Positions 8,332 to 16,080 of a stretch of 32,501 nucleotides of DNA are shown here, piece after piece. The notes below the pieces were generated by a model. It saw nothing but the letters and a program-made list of their open reading frames with translations, was not told where the DNA came from and made no database searches. Each line of letters opens with the position of its first letter. Position 1 is the stretch's first letter. The position numbers and the translations under genes were made by a program. The stretch is taken from the NCBI GenBank assembly GCA_015492515.1, contig WGEZ01000006.1, positions 1 through 32,501 on the forward strand, read 5' to 3'. This stretch comes from Nitrospirota bacterium (GTDB lineage: Bacteria > Nitrospirota > Thermodesulfovibrionia > Thermodesulfovibrionales > JdFR-85).

Positions 8332-9084
8332 ATGGAGGCCGAGGGTCTTTCGCACCTTGAGAGGAGGACCAGGGAGAGGATATCGAGGTTCACCGGGACG
8401 GTGAAGGAGCTGGCGGGCGAGGACCTCGTCTCCGTCGTCCTCTATGGAAACGCCGCCAGGGAGGGCTTCGACCCCAAGACCTCGGCGATCAACGTCATGA
8501 TCGTCCTCAGGAAGATAGAGGCGGACTTCCTCGCTGCCTATGCAAAGGCTGCAAGGAGGTTTCCGGAGATCTCGACCCCCCTCTTCTTCACCCCTGAGCT
8601 GATAAGGACCTCGCTGGACATATTCCCCATCGAGTTCCTCTCCCTCAAGGAGTCGTACATAGTCCTCCACGGTGAGGACCCGCTCAGGGAGATCGAGGTG
8701 AGGATCGAGGACCTCAGAGCCGAGATAGAGCAGCAGATCAAGAGGAACCTCATAAGGATGCGCGAGGAGTTCATCCATTCCCTCGACAGGAAGGCGGATC
8801 TGGAGCATTTCCTGATCTCCTGCCTCATGGCCTTCATCCCCCTCTTCAGGAACATCATGAGGCTGTTGAACAGGGAGTGTGCCGTCGAGGGGGTCCTCTT
8901 CAGGGAGTTCTGTAAGGAGACGGGGCTTGACGAGAGGCCCTTCTTCGCCATATGGGACATCAGGACGGGCAGGGCGAGGTTCCGGAAGCGGGAGCTCATC
9001 AGCCTCTTCGGTGAGTTCATGAGGGAGATAGAGACCCTCGCTGGCCGGCTCGACGGCATCGTCCCCGAGGGGAGGGTCTGTTAG
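8332..9084 (+). CDS. Nucleotidyltransferase-fold protein with degenerate active site
   Basis: About 250 residues. The N-terminal part VVLYGNAAREGFDPKTSAINVMIVL has the layout of the Pol-beta/MNT nucleotidyltransferase motif (hG[GS]-x9-13-DxD), but the GS is GN and the two metal-binding Asp are Asn and Met, so catalysis is doubtful. The rest is helical and charged and I recognise no second domain; HEPN-like helices are possible. I chose the ATG at 8332 because GGAGG lies six bases upstream; in-frame ATGs at 8296 and 8305 lack such a site. Its stop overlaps the convergent M29 gene by 4 bases. Function unknown; a nucleotide sensor or binding role is only a guess. Confidence 0.75.
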   Translation: MEAEGLSHLERRTRERISRFTGTVKELAGEDLVSVVLYGNAAREGFDPKTSAINVMIVLRKIEADFLAAYAKAARRFPEISTPLFFTPELIRTSLDIFPIEFLSLKESYIVLHGEDPLREIEVRIEDLRAEIEQQIKRNLIRMREEFIHSLDRKADLEHFLISCLMAFIPLFRNIMRLLNRECAVEGVLFREFCKETGLDERPFFAIWDIRTGRARFRKRELISLFGEFMREIETLAGRLDGIVPEGRVC

Positions 9085-10217
9085 GGGCCGGCCTGGAGGA
9101 GCCTGCCGTCCTCAAGGAGCGTCACCCGCCGGGAGTCCCTGAGCCCGAGCACCACCGTGGGATGGAAGATCACGAAGTCCTGGTGGAAGGGGGTCTTCAC
9201 CTTTCCACCGAAGGAGCTGTTGTCCCCGAGGGCGACGTGGACGGTGCCGAGGATCTTCTCCGACTCCAGTATGTTATCCGGCCTTCTGGCCCTGTCGTTG
9301 GTCCCTATGCCGACCTCGGCTATGTTTGCATTCTCCCTCCTCCGGCCGAGCTGCTCCTTCAACGTCAGGACGAAATCGTCCTCACCCTCGACCTCCTCGA
9401 CACAGCCCTCCCTTATCCAGAGCGTGACGGCGGAGGAGAGCCTCCTCGTCGGCGCCCACTCCAGGACGAGCCTTCCCTCCGCGGTCCCCTCCAGGGGTGC
9501 GAAGAAGACCTCTCCTGCGGGGAGGTTCCCGAAGGAGCCGGGCCTCCTCAGGTTCCCCGTATCGGCATGGGCCCTTCTGCCCCTCTTCGAGAGTCGGAGA
9601 TCCGTGCCGTTCGGGGCCGTGACGGTCACCTCCGTCGCCCTGTTGACGACCCTTGCGATCGCCTTCGTCCTCCTCTCGAGGGCCTTCCAGTCCACATCCA
9701 TCGCACCCTCCAGCATCCCCACATCGAAGAGGGGCATGCTGGCATACCTGGTCCCGCAGAGGCGGGTGAGGAAGTCCCTGAACCTCGTGTGGCTCGTGGA
9801 GTAGTTCGAAAGGGCGATCACGACGTCCACAGCGTCCTTCCTGTAGCAGAGGATCACCTCCTCGGCGGCCTCGAGCATCTCCGGAGAGGCCTTCTTCTGG
9901 ATGATCCTCCTCAGGAGCCTCCTCTCCTTCAGGGCCTCGACGGTCCTGCCGCCGAAGGCCGCCTTCCAGAGCCCTTCAGGGGGCTCGACGCCGTGCCCGC
10001 CCCTTGAGGGGAAGGAGTAGTAGATGCAGTTGTCGGTGAACCCCCTTCCGGTCTCGACGACAAGCATGGCGATATCCCTCAGCCCCATCCATCGCTGGAG
10101 CTCCTCCTCCGGGAGCTCATCCCTGCCGGTCGGCCTGTCGGTGAAGACGAGCACCCTCTCGTCCCTCTTCACACCGAGGTTGGTTCGGAATATCTCCCTG
10201 ACGGAGCCTGTGAGCAT
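9081..10217 (-). CDS. M29-family (thermophilic-type) aminopeptidase
   Basis: A 378-residue protein resembling the AmpS/AmpT/PepS family, cytoplasmic cobalt- or zinc-dependent aminopeptidases. C-terminal half motifs are visible: NLPAGEVFFAPLEGTAEG with the first Glu ligand, NIAEVGIGTN with the second Glu, TVHVALGDNSSFGG with the His, and PFHQDFVIF (H-x-D). The Tyr expected in the GDN-x-x-Y region is Phe here, which may affect catalysis. The N-terminal 170 residues are more divergent than in characterised members. It follows the small gene at 10232 by 14 bases and is probably co-transcribed with it. Confidence 0.85.
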   Translation of the reverse strand: MLTGSVREIFRTNLGVKRDERVLVFTDRPTGRDELPEEELQRWMGLRDIAMLVVETGRGFTDNCIYYSFPSRGGHGVEPPEGLWKAAFGGRTVEALKERRLLRRIIQKKASPEMLEAAEEVILCYRKDAVDVVIALSNYSTSHTRFRDFLTRLCGTRYASMPLFDVGMLEGAMDVDWKALERRTKAIARVVNRATEVTVTAPNGTDLRLSKRGRRAHADTGNLRRPGSFGNLPAGEVFFAPLEGTAEGRLVLEWAPTRRLSSAVTLWIREGCVEEVEGEDDFVLTLKEQLGRRRENANIAEVGIGTNDRARRPDNILESEKILGTVHVALGDNSSFGGKVKTPFHQDFVIFHPTVVLGLRDSRRVTLLEDGRLLQAGP

Positions 10218-10231
10218 CCCCCTCCCGCTGT

Positions 10232-10408
10232 TCAGGCCATCTCGTAGGAGATCAGGATGTACCTGTCCTTGTCCTTGAAGTACACGACCGGCCTTCCATG
10301 CTCGTTCTCATAGATGATCGCCTCTCCGAGCTCCTTCACCATCTTGAGCCTCATCCTCTCCTTCCTCACCATCTGTCCCCCCTCGTAGATCTCTACATCA
10401 GCGTACAT
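10232..10408 (-). CDS. Small conserved-looking hypothetical protein
   Basis: A 58-residue protein of beta-rich, charged character (YADVEIYEGGQMVRKERM, then IIYENEHGRPVVYFKDKDRYILISYE). I do not recognise the family. No membrane segment or Cys/His metal motif is seen. The frame is open further upstream, but the ATG at 10408 has a GGGGG-type ribosome site four bases before it and the preceding residues look non-coding. It precedes the M29 gene by 14 bases on the same strand. A minus-strand TATAAT at 10500-10505, with a poor -35, could drive both. Confidence 0.6.
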   Translation of the reverse strand: MYADVEIYEGGQMVRKERMRLKMVKELGEAIIYENEHGRPVVYFKDKDRYILISYEMA

Positions 10409-10571
10409 AAAACCCCCTTTCGGGCCTTGCCGGGACCGGAAAGTCAAGGCCCTCTGGTTTCCAGGCTCCCATACGTGACACGCCCTCTCAGCCTACTAAA
10501 TTATACCGGATCGGGAGGATTCTTTGTTCAGCCTCGTCCTTTCTCAGGGGAGGCATGAGGTATAATAGAGA

Positions 10572-10841
10572 ATGAGGGTTTTCTTCTACACGAAGGAGGG
10601 GTGTCCCCTCTGCAGGACGGCGGAGGAGATGCTCGAGGAGATCGCCGGGGAGTACGGCCTGACGGTCAACAGGATCGATATCAGCGACGACAGGGAGGCC
10701 CGGCGGAGATACGCCGAGATGATCCCCGTGATCGAGCTCCCGGGCGGCGGGGTCCTCTGGGGCAGGATAGACCGCGACGAGATCAGGGAGGCCCTGCTGA
10801 GGGCTCACTCAGGCGGTAAGGGTGAGGTTGAGGGGAGGTGA
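10572..10841 (+). CDS. Glutaredoxin-like thiol protein
   Basis: An 89-residue thioredoxin-fold protein starting MRVFFYTKEGCPLCRTAEEML, with the CPLC redox motif at about residues 11-14, the cis-Pro in MIPVIELP and a C-terminal helix. This is the compact glutaredoxin/DUF836 type, and a cytoplasmic thiol-disulfide exchange role is likely. A perfect TATAAT at 10561-10566 lies only five bases before the ATG, so a transcript from it would start at or just inside the start codon. GGGGAGG is 18 bases upstream, too far to serve this start. The gene is followed directly by a hairpin terminator. Confidence 0.85.
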   Translation: MRVFFYTKEGCPLCRTAEEMLEEIAGEYGLTVNRIDISDDREARRRYAEMIPVIELPGGGVLWGRIDRDEIREALLRAHSGGKGEVEGR

Positions 10842-10879
10842 AAAGGGCCGCCGGACGGGTGTTGTGCGGCATTTTTCAC
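10838..10879 (+). terminator. Hairpin terminator after the glutaredoxin-like gene
   Basis: Begins at the stop codon. Outer arms GTGAAAA (10838-10844) and TTTTCAC (10873-10879) flank an inner GC stem GCCGC (10847-10851) / GCGGC (10866-10870), followed by A and five T. The T-run and outer arm make it a good rho-independent candidate, possibly working in both directions. The speD promoter starts immediately after it. Confidence 0.55.
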
Positions 10880-10907
10880 TTGACAAAAAGAGGGCCTTTG
10901 CTATATC
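10880..10907 (+). promoter_or_regulatory. speD-speE promoter
   Basis: A perfect TTGACA at 10880-10885, a 16-base spacer and TATATC at 10902-10907. The transcript would start near 10914 and run about 53 bases to the speD start. The best sigma-70-type match in the window. Confidence 0.65.
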
Positions 10908-10921
10908 CTTACAGTCTTGTC

Positions 10922-10938
10922 AGGGGTTTTTAACCCCT
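10922..10938 (+). promoter_or_regulatory. Hairpin in the speD leader
   Basis: Perfect 7-bp inverted repeat AGGGGTT-TTT-AACCCCT in the predicted 5' untranslated region, ending 13 bases before the AAGGGGGG ribosome site of speD. It could stabilise the mRNA or tune translation; whether polyamines act on it is unknown. Confidence 0.4.
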
Positions 10939-10966
10939 TGAGTCTGGATCGAAGGGGGGTTGTGGA

Positions 10967-11374
10967 TTGCATGCTTTAGGTACCCATTTATTAGTTGAGT
11001 TAAGGGAATGCAGTCACGAAATCCTCAAGGATTTAAACGCCGTAAAGGAGGCTATGGTAACTGCTGCAAAGCAGGCCAGGGCAACCGTCATCGATGTATC
11101 CTTCCATGAGTTCAGTCCCTTCGGGGTCAGTGGTGTCGTGGTTATCGCGGAATCTCACCTCACCATCCACACCTGGCCGGAGTACGGATACGCTGCAGTG
11201 GATATATTCACCTGCGGAGACATAATAAGGCCGGAGGCTGCGGTCCAGTATCTCGTCGAACGGTTCAAGTCGAGGAACACCTCCATCGTTGAGATGAAGA
11301 GGGGTATAATCTCCAGCTCCAACGAGAAGCTGCCTCACAAGGTATGTGATGCTCGGCTCCAGATGGTTTCTTGA
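10967..11374 (+). CDS. speD: S-adenosylmethionine decarboxylase proenzyme
   Basis: The cytoplasmic enzyme that decarboxylates S-adenosylmethionine to supply aminopropyl groups for polyamines. The 135-residue proenzyme is the short bacterial/archaeal class 1b type. AESHLTIHTWPEYGYAA contains the Glu62-Ser63 self-cleavage site, where Ser63 becomes the pyruvoyl cofactor, and VDIFTCGD carries the conserved Cys. The start is a TTG at 10967, seven bases after AAGGGGGG, giving the expected HALGTHLLVEL beginning; the ATG at 10971 is out of frame. The protein is about 12 residues longer at the C-terminus than many homologues and overlaps speE by 26 bases. Confidence 0.94.
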   Translation: MHALGTHLLVELRECSHEILKDLNAVKEAMVTAAKQARATVIDVSFHEFSPFGVSGVVVIAESHLTIHTWPEYGYAAVDIFTCGDIIRPEAAVQYLVERFKSRNTSIVEMKRGIISSSNEKLPHKVCDARLQMVS

Positions 11375-12254
11375 GTTCACCACCGAGAGCGAGGCCAGTC
11401 TCCACCAACTCGAAGAGGTCATCTATACCTGTCAGACCAGATATCAGAGCCTCGAGATACTAAGGCTCGGCAGCTACGGGAAGACCCTCGTCCTCGACGG
11501 GAAGATGCAGTCCTGCGAGGCCGACGAGTTCATCTACCACGAGGCCCTCGTACACCCTGCTTTGATCACCCACGGCGCTCCCAGGAAGATATTGATCGCC
11601 GGCGGAGGAGAGGGGGCCACCGTGAGGGAGGTGCTCCGCTATCCGACGGTGGAGTCCGTCTGCATGGTGGACCTCGACGAAGAGGTCGTCAACGCCTCCA
11701 GGAGATACCTCAAGGAGTGGCATCAGGGATGCTTCGACGATCAGCGGGTGAGGGTGTATCACGAAGATGCAAGGAGGTTCATCGCCGAGCGCGAAGAGGT
11801 CTTCGATGCCGTAATCCTCGACCTCCCGGAGCCGGCGGAGGAGGGGCCGGCGATCATGCTCTATACGGTGGAGTTCTACCGGATGGTCTCGGAGCGTCTC
11901 GCCCCGGAGGGGGTGATGGTGACCCAGGCGACCACCGTCTCGGTTAACAACCTCGGTGCCTTCACCATGATCCACAACACCCTCGGTCGGGTCTTCCCGA
12001 AGGTGATCGGTTACTGGACCTCTGTGCCCTCCTTCTATGTGCCCTGGGGGTTCATCTATGCCTCCCGTACAAGGGACCCCCTCTCGGTGGATGCCGATGA
12101 GCTGGAGAGGCGGCTCGGAGGGCTCAAGGGGAGGCTCAGGTTCTACAGCCCCGAGGTCCACAGAGGGATGTTCGCCCTCCCCCGATACCTCAGGGAGGCC
12201 ATTGGGCGTGAGAAGAGGGTGAACAGCGACAGCAACCCCCTCTCCTTCTATTGA
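11349..12254 (+). CDS. speE: Aminopropyltransferase (spermidine synthase family), Thermus SpeE-like
   Basis: Transfers an aminopropyl group from decarboxylated SAM to a polyamine acceptor. About 301 residues: N-terminal beta domain with GKTLVLDGKMQSCEADEFIYHE, then a Rossmann methyltransferase-like fold with AGGGEGATVREVL, MVDLDEEVV, HEDARRF and the acceptor-side DLPEPAEEGPAIMLYTVEF. Canonical spermidine synthases have D[ST]xDP-x-GPA at that last site. The E-GPA-x-x-LYT version, plus EWHQGCFDD, MFALP and the NSDSNPLSFY end, recalls Thermus triamine/agmatine aminopropyltransferase and plant ACL5, so the acceptor may be agmatine or a longer amine. ATG at 11349 has AAGG six bases upstream; GTG at 11346 is possible. 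Confidence 0.92.
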   Translation: MLGSRWFLEFTTESEASLHQLEEVIYTCQTRYQSLEILRLGSYGKTLVLDGKMQSCEADEFIYHEALVHPALITHGAPRKILIAGGGEGATVREVLRYPTVESVCMVDLDEEVVNASRRYLKEWHQGCFDDQRVRVYHEDARRFIAEREEVFDAVILDLPEPAEEGPAIMLYTVEFYRMVSERLAPEGVMVTQATTVSVNNLGAFTMIHNTLGRVFPKVIGYWTSVPSFYVPWGFIYASRTRDPLSVDADELERRLGGLKGRLRFYSPEVHRGMFALPRYLREAIGREKRVNSDSNPLSFY

Positions 12255-12278
12255 GCGGACCCTGGTTCATACAGCCCC

Positions 12279-13523
12279 TTAAGCACCTGTCCTGTCTTCC
12301 TTCTTGTCGGTGAGCGCGGCGATGCCGGGGAGCTCCCTGCCCTGGAGCAGCTGGAGGGTCGCGCCACCGCCTGTCGATATGAAGGATATGCTGTCCGAGA
12401 CCCCCGCCCTGTGGACGGCGAGGTCCGTGTCACCCCCGCCCACGATGGTGAGGGCGTAGGCGTCGGCCACGGCCCTGGCCACTGCAAAGGTGCCGCGGGA
12501 GAAGGCGTCGATCTCGAAGACACCCATCGGTCCGTTCCAGAGGATCGTCTTTGCGTTCTCCAGCGCCTCGGAGAAGAGCTTCGCCGTGGCCGGCCCTATA
12601 TCGAGGGCCTTCCAACCCCTGGGTATCTCGAGGGTGGGCACTATCTTCGTCTCTGCCCCGGGCTCGAGGCTCTGAGCAATAACGCAGTCAACGGGGAGGT
12701 AGAACTTGACACCCCGGCCCTTCAGGTTCTTCCTTATCCTCTGGGCGGTCTCGAGCATCTCCGTCTCCACCAGGGACTCACCGACCTCGTAGCCCATCGC
12801 CTTTATGAAGGTGAAGGCCATGCCGCCTCCGATCAGTACCTTGTCGACGTTCGGCTCCAGGTTTTCGAGAACGCCGATCTTGCCGGAGACCTTTGCACCG
12901 CCGAGGATCGCCACGAAGGGCCTCACCGGGTTGTTCACCACTCCCTTCAGGTACTCGATCTCCTTCTTCAGCAGGAAGCCCGCTGCGGCAGGAAGGAACT
13001 TCGGTATGCCCACGATGGATGCGTGCGCCCTGTGTGTGGTGCCGAAGGCGTCGTCGACGTAGTAGTCCGCCAGGGAGGCGAGGGCCCTTGCGAAGCCCTC
13101 GTCGTTCTTCTCCTCTCCGCTGTGGAACCTCAGGTTCTCCAGCAGGACCACGTCGCCGGGCTGCATCTTCTCGATGATGTTGCTCACCTGCGGCCCCACG
13201 CAGTCCGGAGCAAAGACGACCTCCTTGTTCAGGAGCCTCTTGAGCCTCTTTGCAACGGGTGCGAGGCTGAGACGCGGATCAGGCCTCCCCTTCGGCCTGC
13301 CGAGGTGTGACGCGAGGATGACCTTTGCACCCTCGTCGATCGCATAGTTTATGGTGGGAAGGGAGGATCTGATCCTCCTGTCGTCGGCTATGTTGAGGTT
13401 CTCGTCGAGGGGGACGTTGAAGTCCACCCGGATGAAGACCCTCTTCCCCTGAAGATCCAGGTCCTGGATCGTGAGCTTGTTCAGCACGTCCCTGATCGGG
13501 ACCGGGTTTTCCGCTACAGCCAT
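12279..13523 (-). CDS. pgk: Phosphoglycerate kinase
   Basis: The glycolytic and gluconeogenic enzyme exchanging phosphate between 1,3-bisphosphoglycerate and ADP. At 414 residues it is complete: RVDFNVPLD, the [16 protein letters not shown] substrate loop, [24 protein letters not shown], the [16 protein letters not shown] nucleotide lobe, WNGPMGVFE, and the terminal [14 protein letters not shown]. It carries about 15 extra residues at the N-terminus before KLTIQDLDL; the ATG is nevertheless supported by AGGAGG upstream. gap lies 44 bases before it on the same strand, the common gap-pgk order, and speE converges from the left with a 24-base gap and no clear terminator. Confidence 0.97.
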   Translation of the reverse strand: MAVAENPVPIRDVLNKLTIQDLDLQGKRVFIRVDFNVPLDENLNIADDRRIRSSLPTINYAIDEGAKVILASHLGRPKGRPDPRLSLAPVAKRLKRLLNKEVVFAPDCVGPQVSNIIEKMQPGDVVLLENLRFHSGEEKNDEGFARALASLADYYVDDAFGTTHRAHASIVGIPKFLPAAAGFLLKKEIEYLKGVVNNPVRPFVAILGGAKVSGKIGVLENLEPNVDKVLIGGGMAFTFIKAMGYEVGESLVETEMLETAQRIRKNLKGRGVKFYLPVDCVIAQSLEPGAETKIVPTLEIPRGWKALDIGPATAKLFSEALENAKTILWNGPMGVFEIDAFSRGTFAVARAVADAYALTIVGGGDTDLAVHRAGVSDSISFISTGGGATLQLLQGRELPGIAALTDKKEDRTGA

Positions 13524-13567
13524 GATCGCCTCCTCAGCATTGGTATCTTAATTTCGCAGGGTCCAGC

Positions 13568-14638
<1,071 letters not shown>

Positions 14639-15886
14639 TTAGTCGAGATCCTTCATGACGAAACCGGTCAGGACCTTGGGGTAAAAGTACGTCGACTTCG
14701 GGGGCATTCTCAGGCAGGCGAGGGCCACCCTTTCGACGTCCTCGGCCTTCGTGGGGTTGAGGAGGAAGGCTGCCTGATAACTGCCGTCTCTGAGCTTATC
14801 GAGGATGATCTCTGTGTTCATCTCGTAATCTATGCTGCTGATATTATACAACTTGCCGAATATTAACTCATGCAGCACCGTGACATCAAGCCCCCTCAGG
14901 GGCTCGGGCACACCGGAGAGGTCTCCGCCCCTGTGCAGCAGGATGAACCTCTCCCTCCCTCCGCCTGCTACGAGGCCGATGGCGCCTTCCAGACCCTTCA
15001 TCTCGGCCACGACGTCCTTGTCCTCATCCATGGTCCTGATGTCGAAGTGCCCTCTGAGGGGCTCGAGGAGGTCCTCCGTAGAGCCGTCCCGGACCCGGAC
15101 GAGCCTGTGGGTGGGCAGTATCGAGAGACCGTCGTCGGCCATGTTCACCAGATACATCATCGTGTAGTTGTACGCCTCCGTGCCGGTGTGTGAGGGGTTC
15201 TGCCGCCTCATCTCCGCCTGGTAGGCGAGTGCGGTCTCGTATCGGTGGTGACCGTCGGCTATGTAGATGGGGTTGCCCGAGAGCTCCTCCCTTATCAGGT
15301 CCATCTCTTCAGGGTCGTCGATGACCCACATCCTGTGCTCCGCACCCCAGAGGTCGGTGGCGGAGACGAGGGGCGGGGTGGAGAGGAGTCTCTCGAAGAC
15401 GGAGAGGTAGCCCCTGCGGGGGCTGTTGTAGATGGAGAAGATCGGGCTGAGGTTCGCCCTGCAGTGCCGCATGACGTTCAGCCTGTCCGCCTTGGGCTTC
15501 GAATGGGTCGCCTCATGGGGGTATACCCCTTCGCAGAGCTCCGTCAGCTTCACGCTGGCGAAGAGCCCCCTCATCACCTTCCTCTCCTTTCGGAGGGTGT
15601 ACTCCACCTCGTACAGGTAGAAGGCAGGCCTTTCCGTCCTCCTCAGGACCCCCTCCGAGAGCCAGTCGTGCAGATACCTCCCGGCGCGGGTGTAACGGTT
15701 CTCCGATTCGTCGTCCCCGTCGAGGTCCTTCCCGTAGTCTATCCTTACGATATTGAAGGGGCTCCTGGCATAGAGGGCGTCCTTCATCTCAGGGGTGATG
15801 ATGTCGTAGGGCGGGCAGACGACGTCGTCAGCCCTCACCCTCTCGGTATTGTACAGGATCCCTCTGAAAGGCAAGACTTCGGTCAT
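14639..15886 (-). CDS. DUF1015 family protein
   Basis: A 415-residue protein starting LPFRGILYNTERVRADDVVCPPYDII, the standard opening of DUF1015. Further family landmarks are NIVRIDYGK, RPAFYLYEVEY, GVYPHEATHSKPKADRLNVMR, PIFSIYN, IADGHHRYETALAY and the closing AFLLNPTK...MPPKSTYFYPKVLTGFVM. The conserved His/Glu/Asp clusters suggest an enzyme or kinase-like role, but the function of the family is not established to my knowledge. No Shine-Dalgarno site is clear upstream. The downstream 66 bases to gap show no terminator, so it lies after gap only by position: gap reads away from it. Confidence 0.88.
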   Translation of the reverse strand: MTEVLPFRGILYNTERVRADDVVCPPYDIITPEMKDALYARSPFNIVRIDYGKDLDGDDESENRYTRAGRYLHDWLSEGVLRRTERPAFYLYEVEYTLRKERKVMRGLFASVKLTELCEGVYPHEATHSKPKADRLNVMRHCRANLSPIFSIYNSPRRGYLSVFERLLSTPPLVSATDLWGAEHRMWVIDDPEEMDLIREELSGNPIYIADGHHRYETALAYQAEMRRQNPSHTGTEAYNYTMMYLVNMADDGLSILPTHRLVRVRDGSTEDLLEPLRGHFDIRTMDEDKDVVAEMKGLEGAIGLVAGGGRERFILLHRGGDLSGVPEPLRGLDVTVLHELIFGKLYNISSIDYEMNTEIILDKLRDGSYQAAFLLNPTKAEDVERVALACLRMPPKSTYFYPKVLTGFVMKDLD

Positions 15887-16080
15887 GACGTTCTTAACCC
15901 AATCACGCGGTGCGCTTCAGATGAGCCGCAACGGCCGGACACAGGCACGGCATACGAATGACGTAGGAATCATACCTCCTGGTCACGAAGCGGTCTGTTT
16001 GAAGGTCACGCAGCAGGGCATGACCCGTCTTCGATATGTTAGCATTTAGGGAGGTCTAAATTCAATCGGAGGTCAGCGTG

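Noticed and set aside
10971-10973. ATG as the start codon of speD.
   Set aside because: It is out of frame with the SpeD protein; the in-frame TTG four bases earlier has AAGGGGGG at seven bases and gives the expected N-terminus.
15917-15973. An 18-codon minus-strand leader-peptide-like frame upstream of the DUF1015 gene, with AGGAGG close to its ATG.
   Set aside because: The ribosome site is one base from the ATG, too close, and there is no attenuator structure or codon run to suggest a leader peptide.
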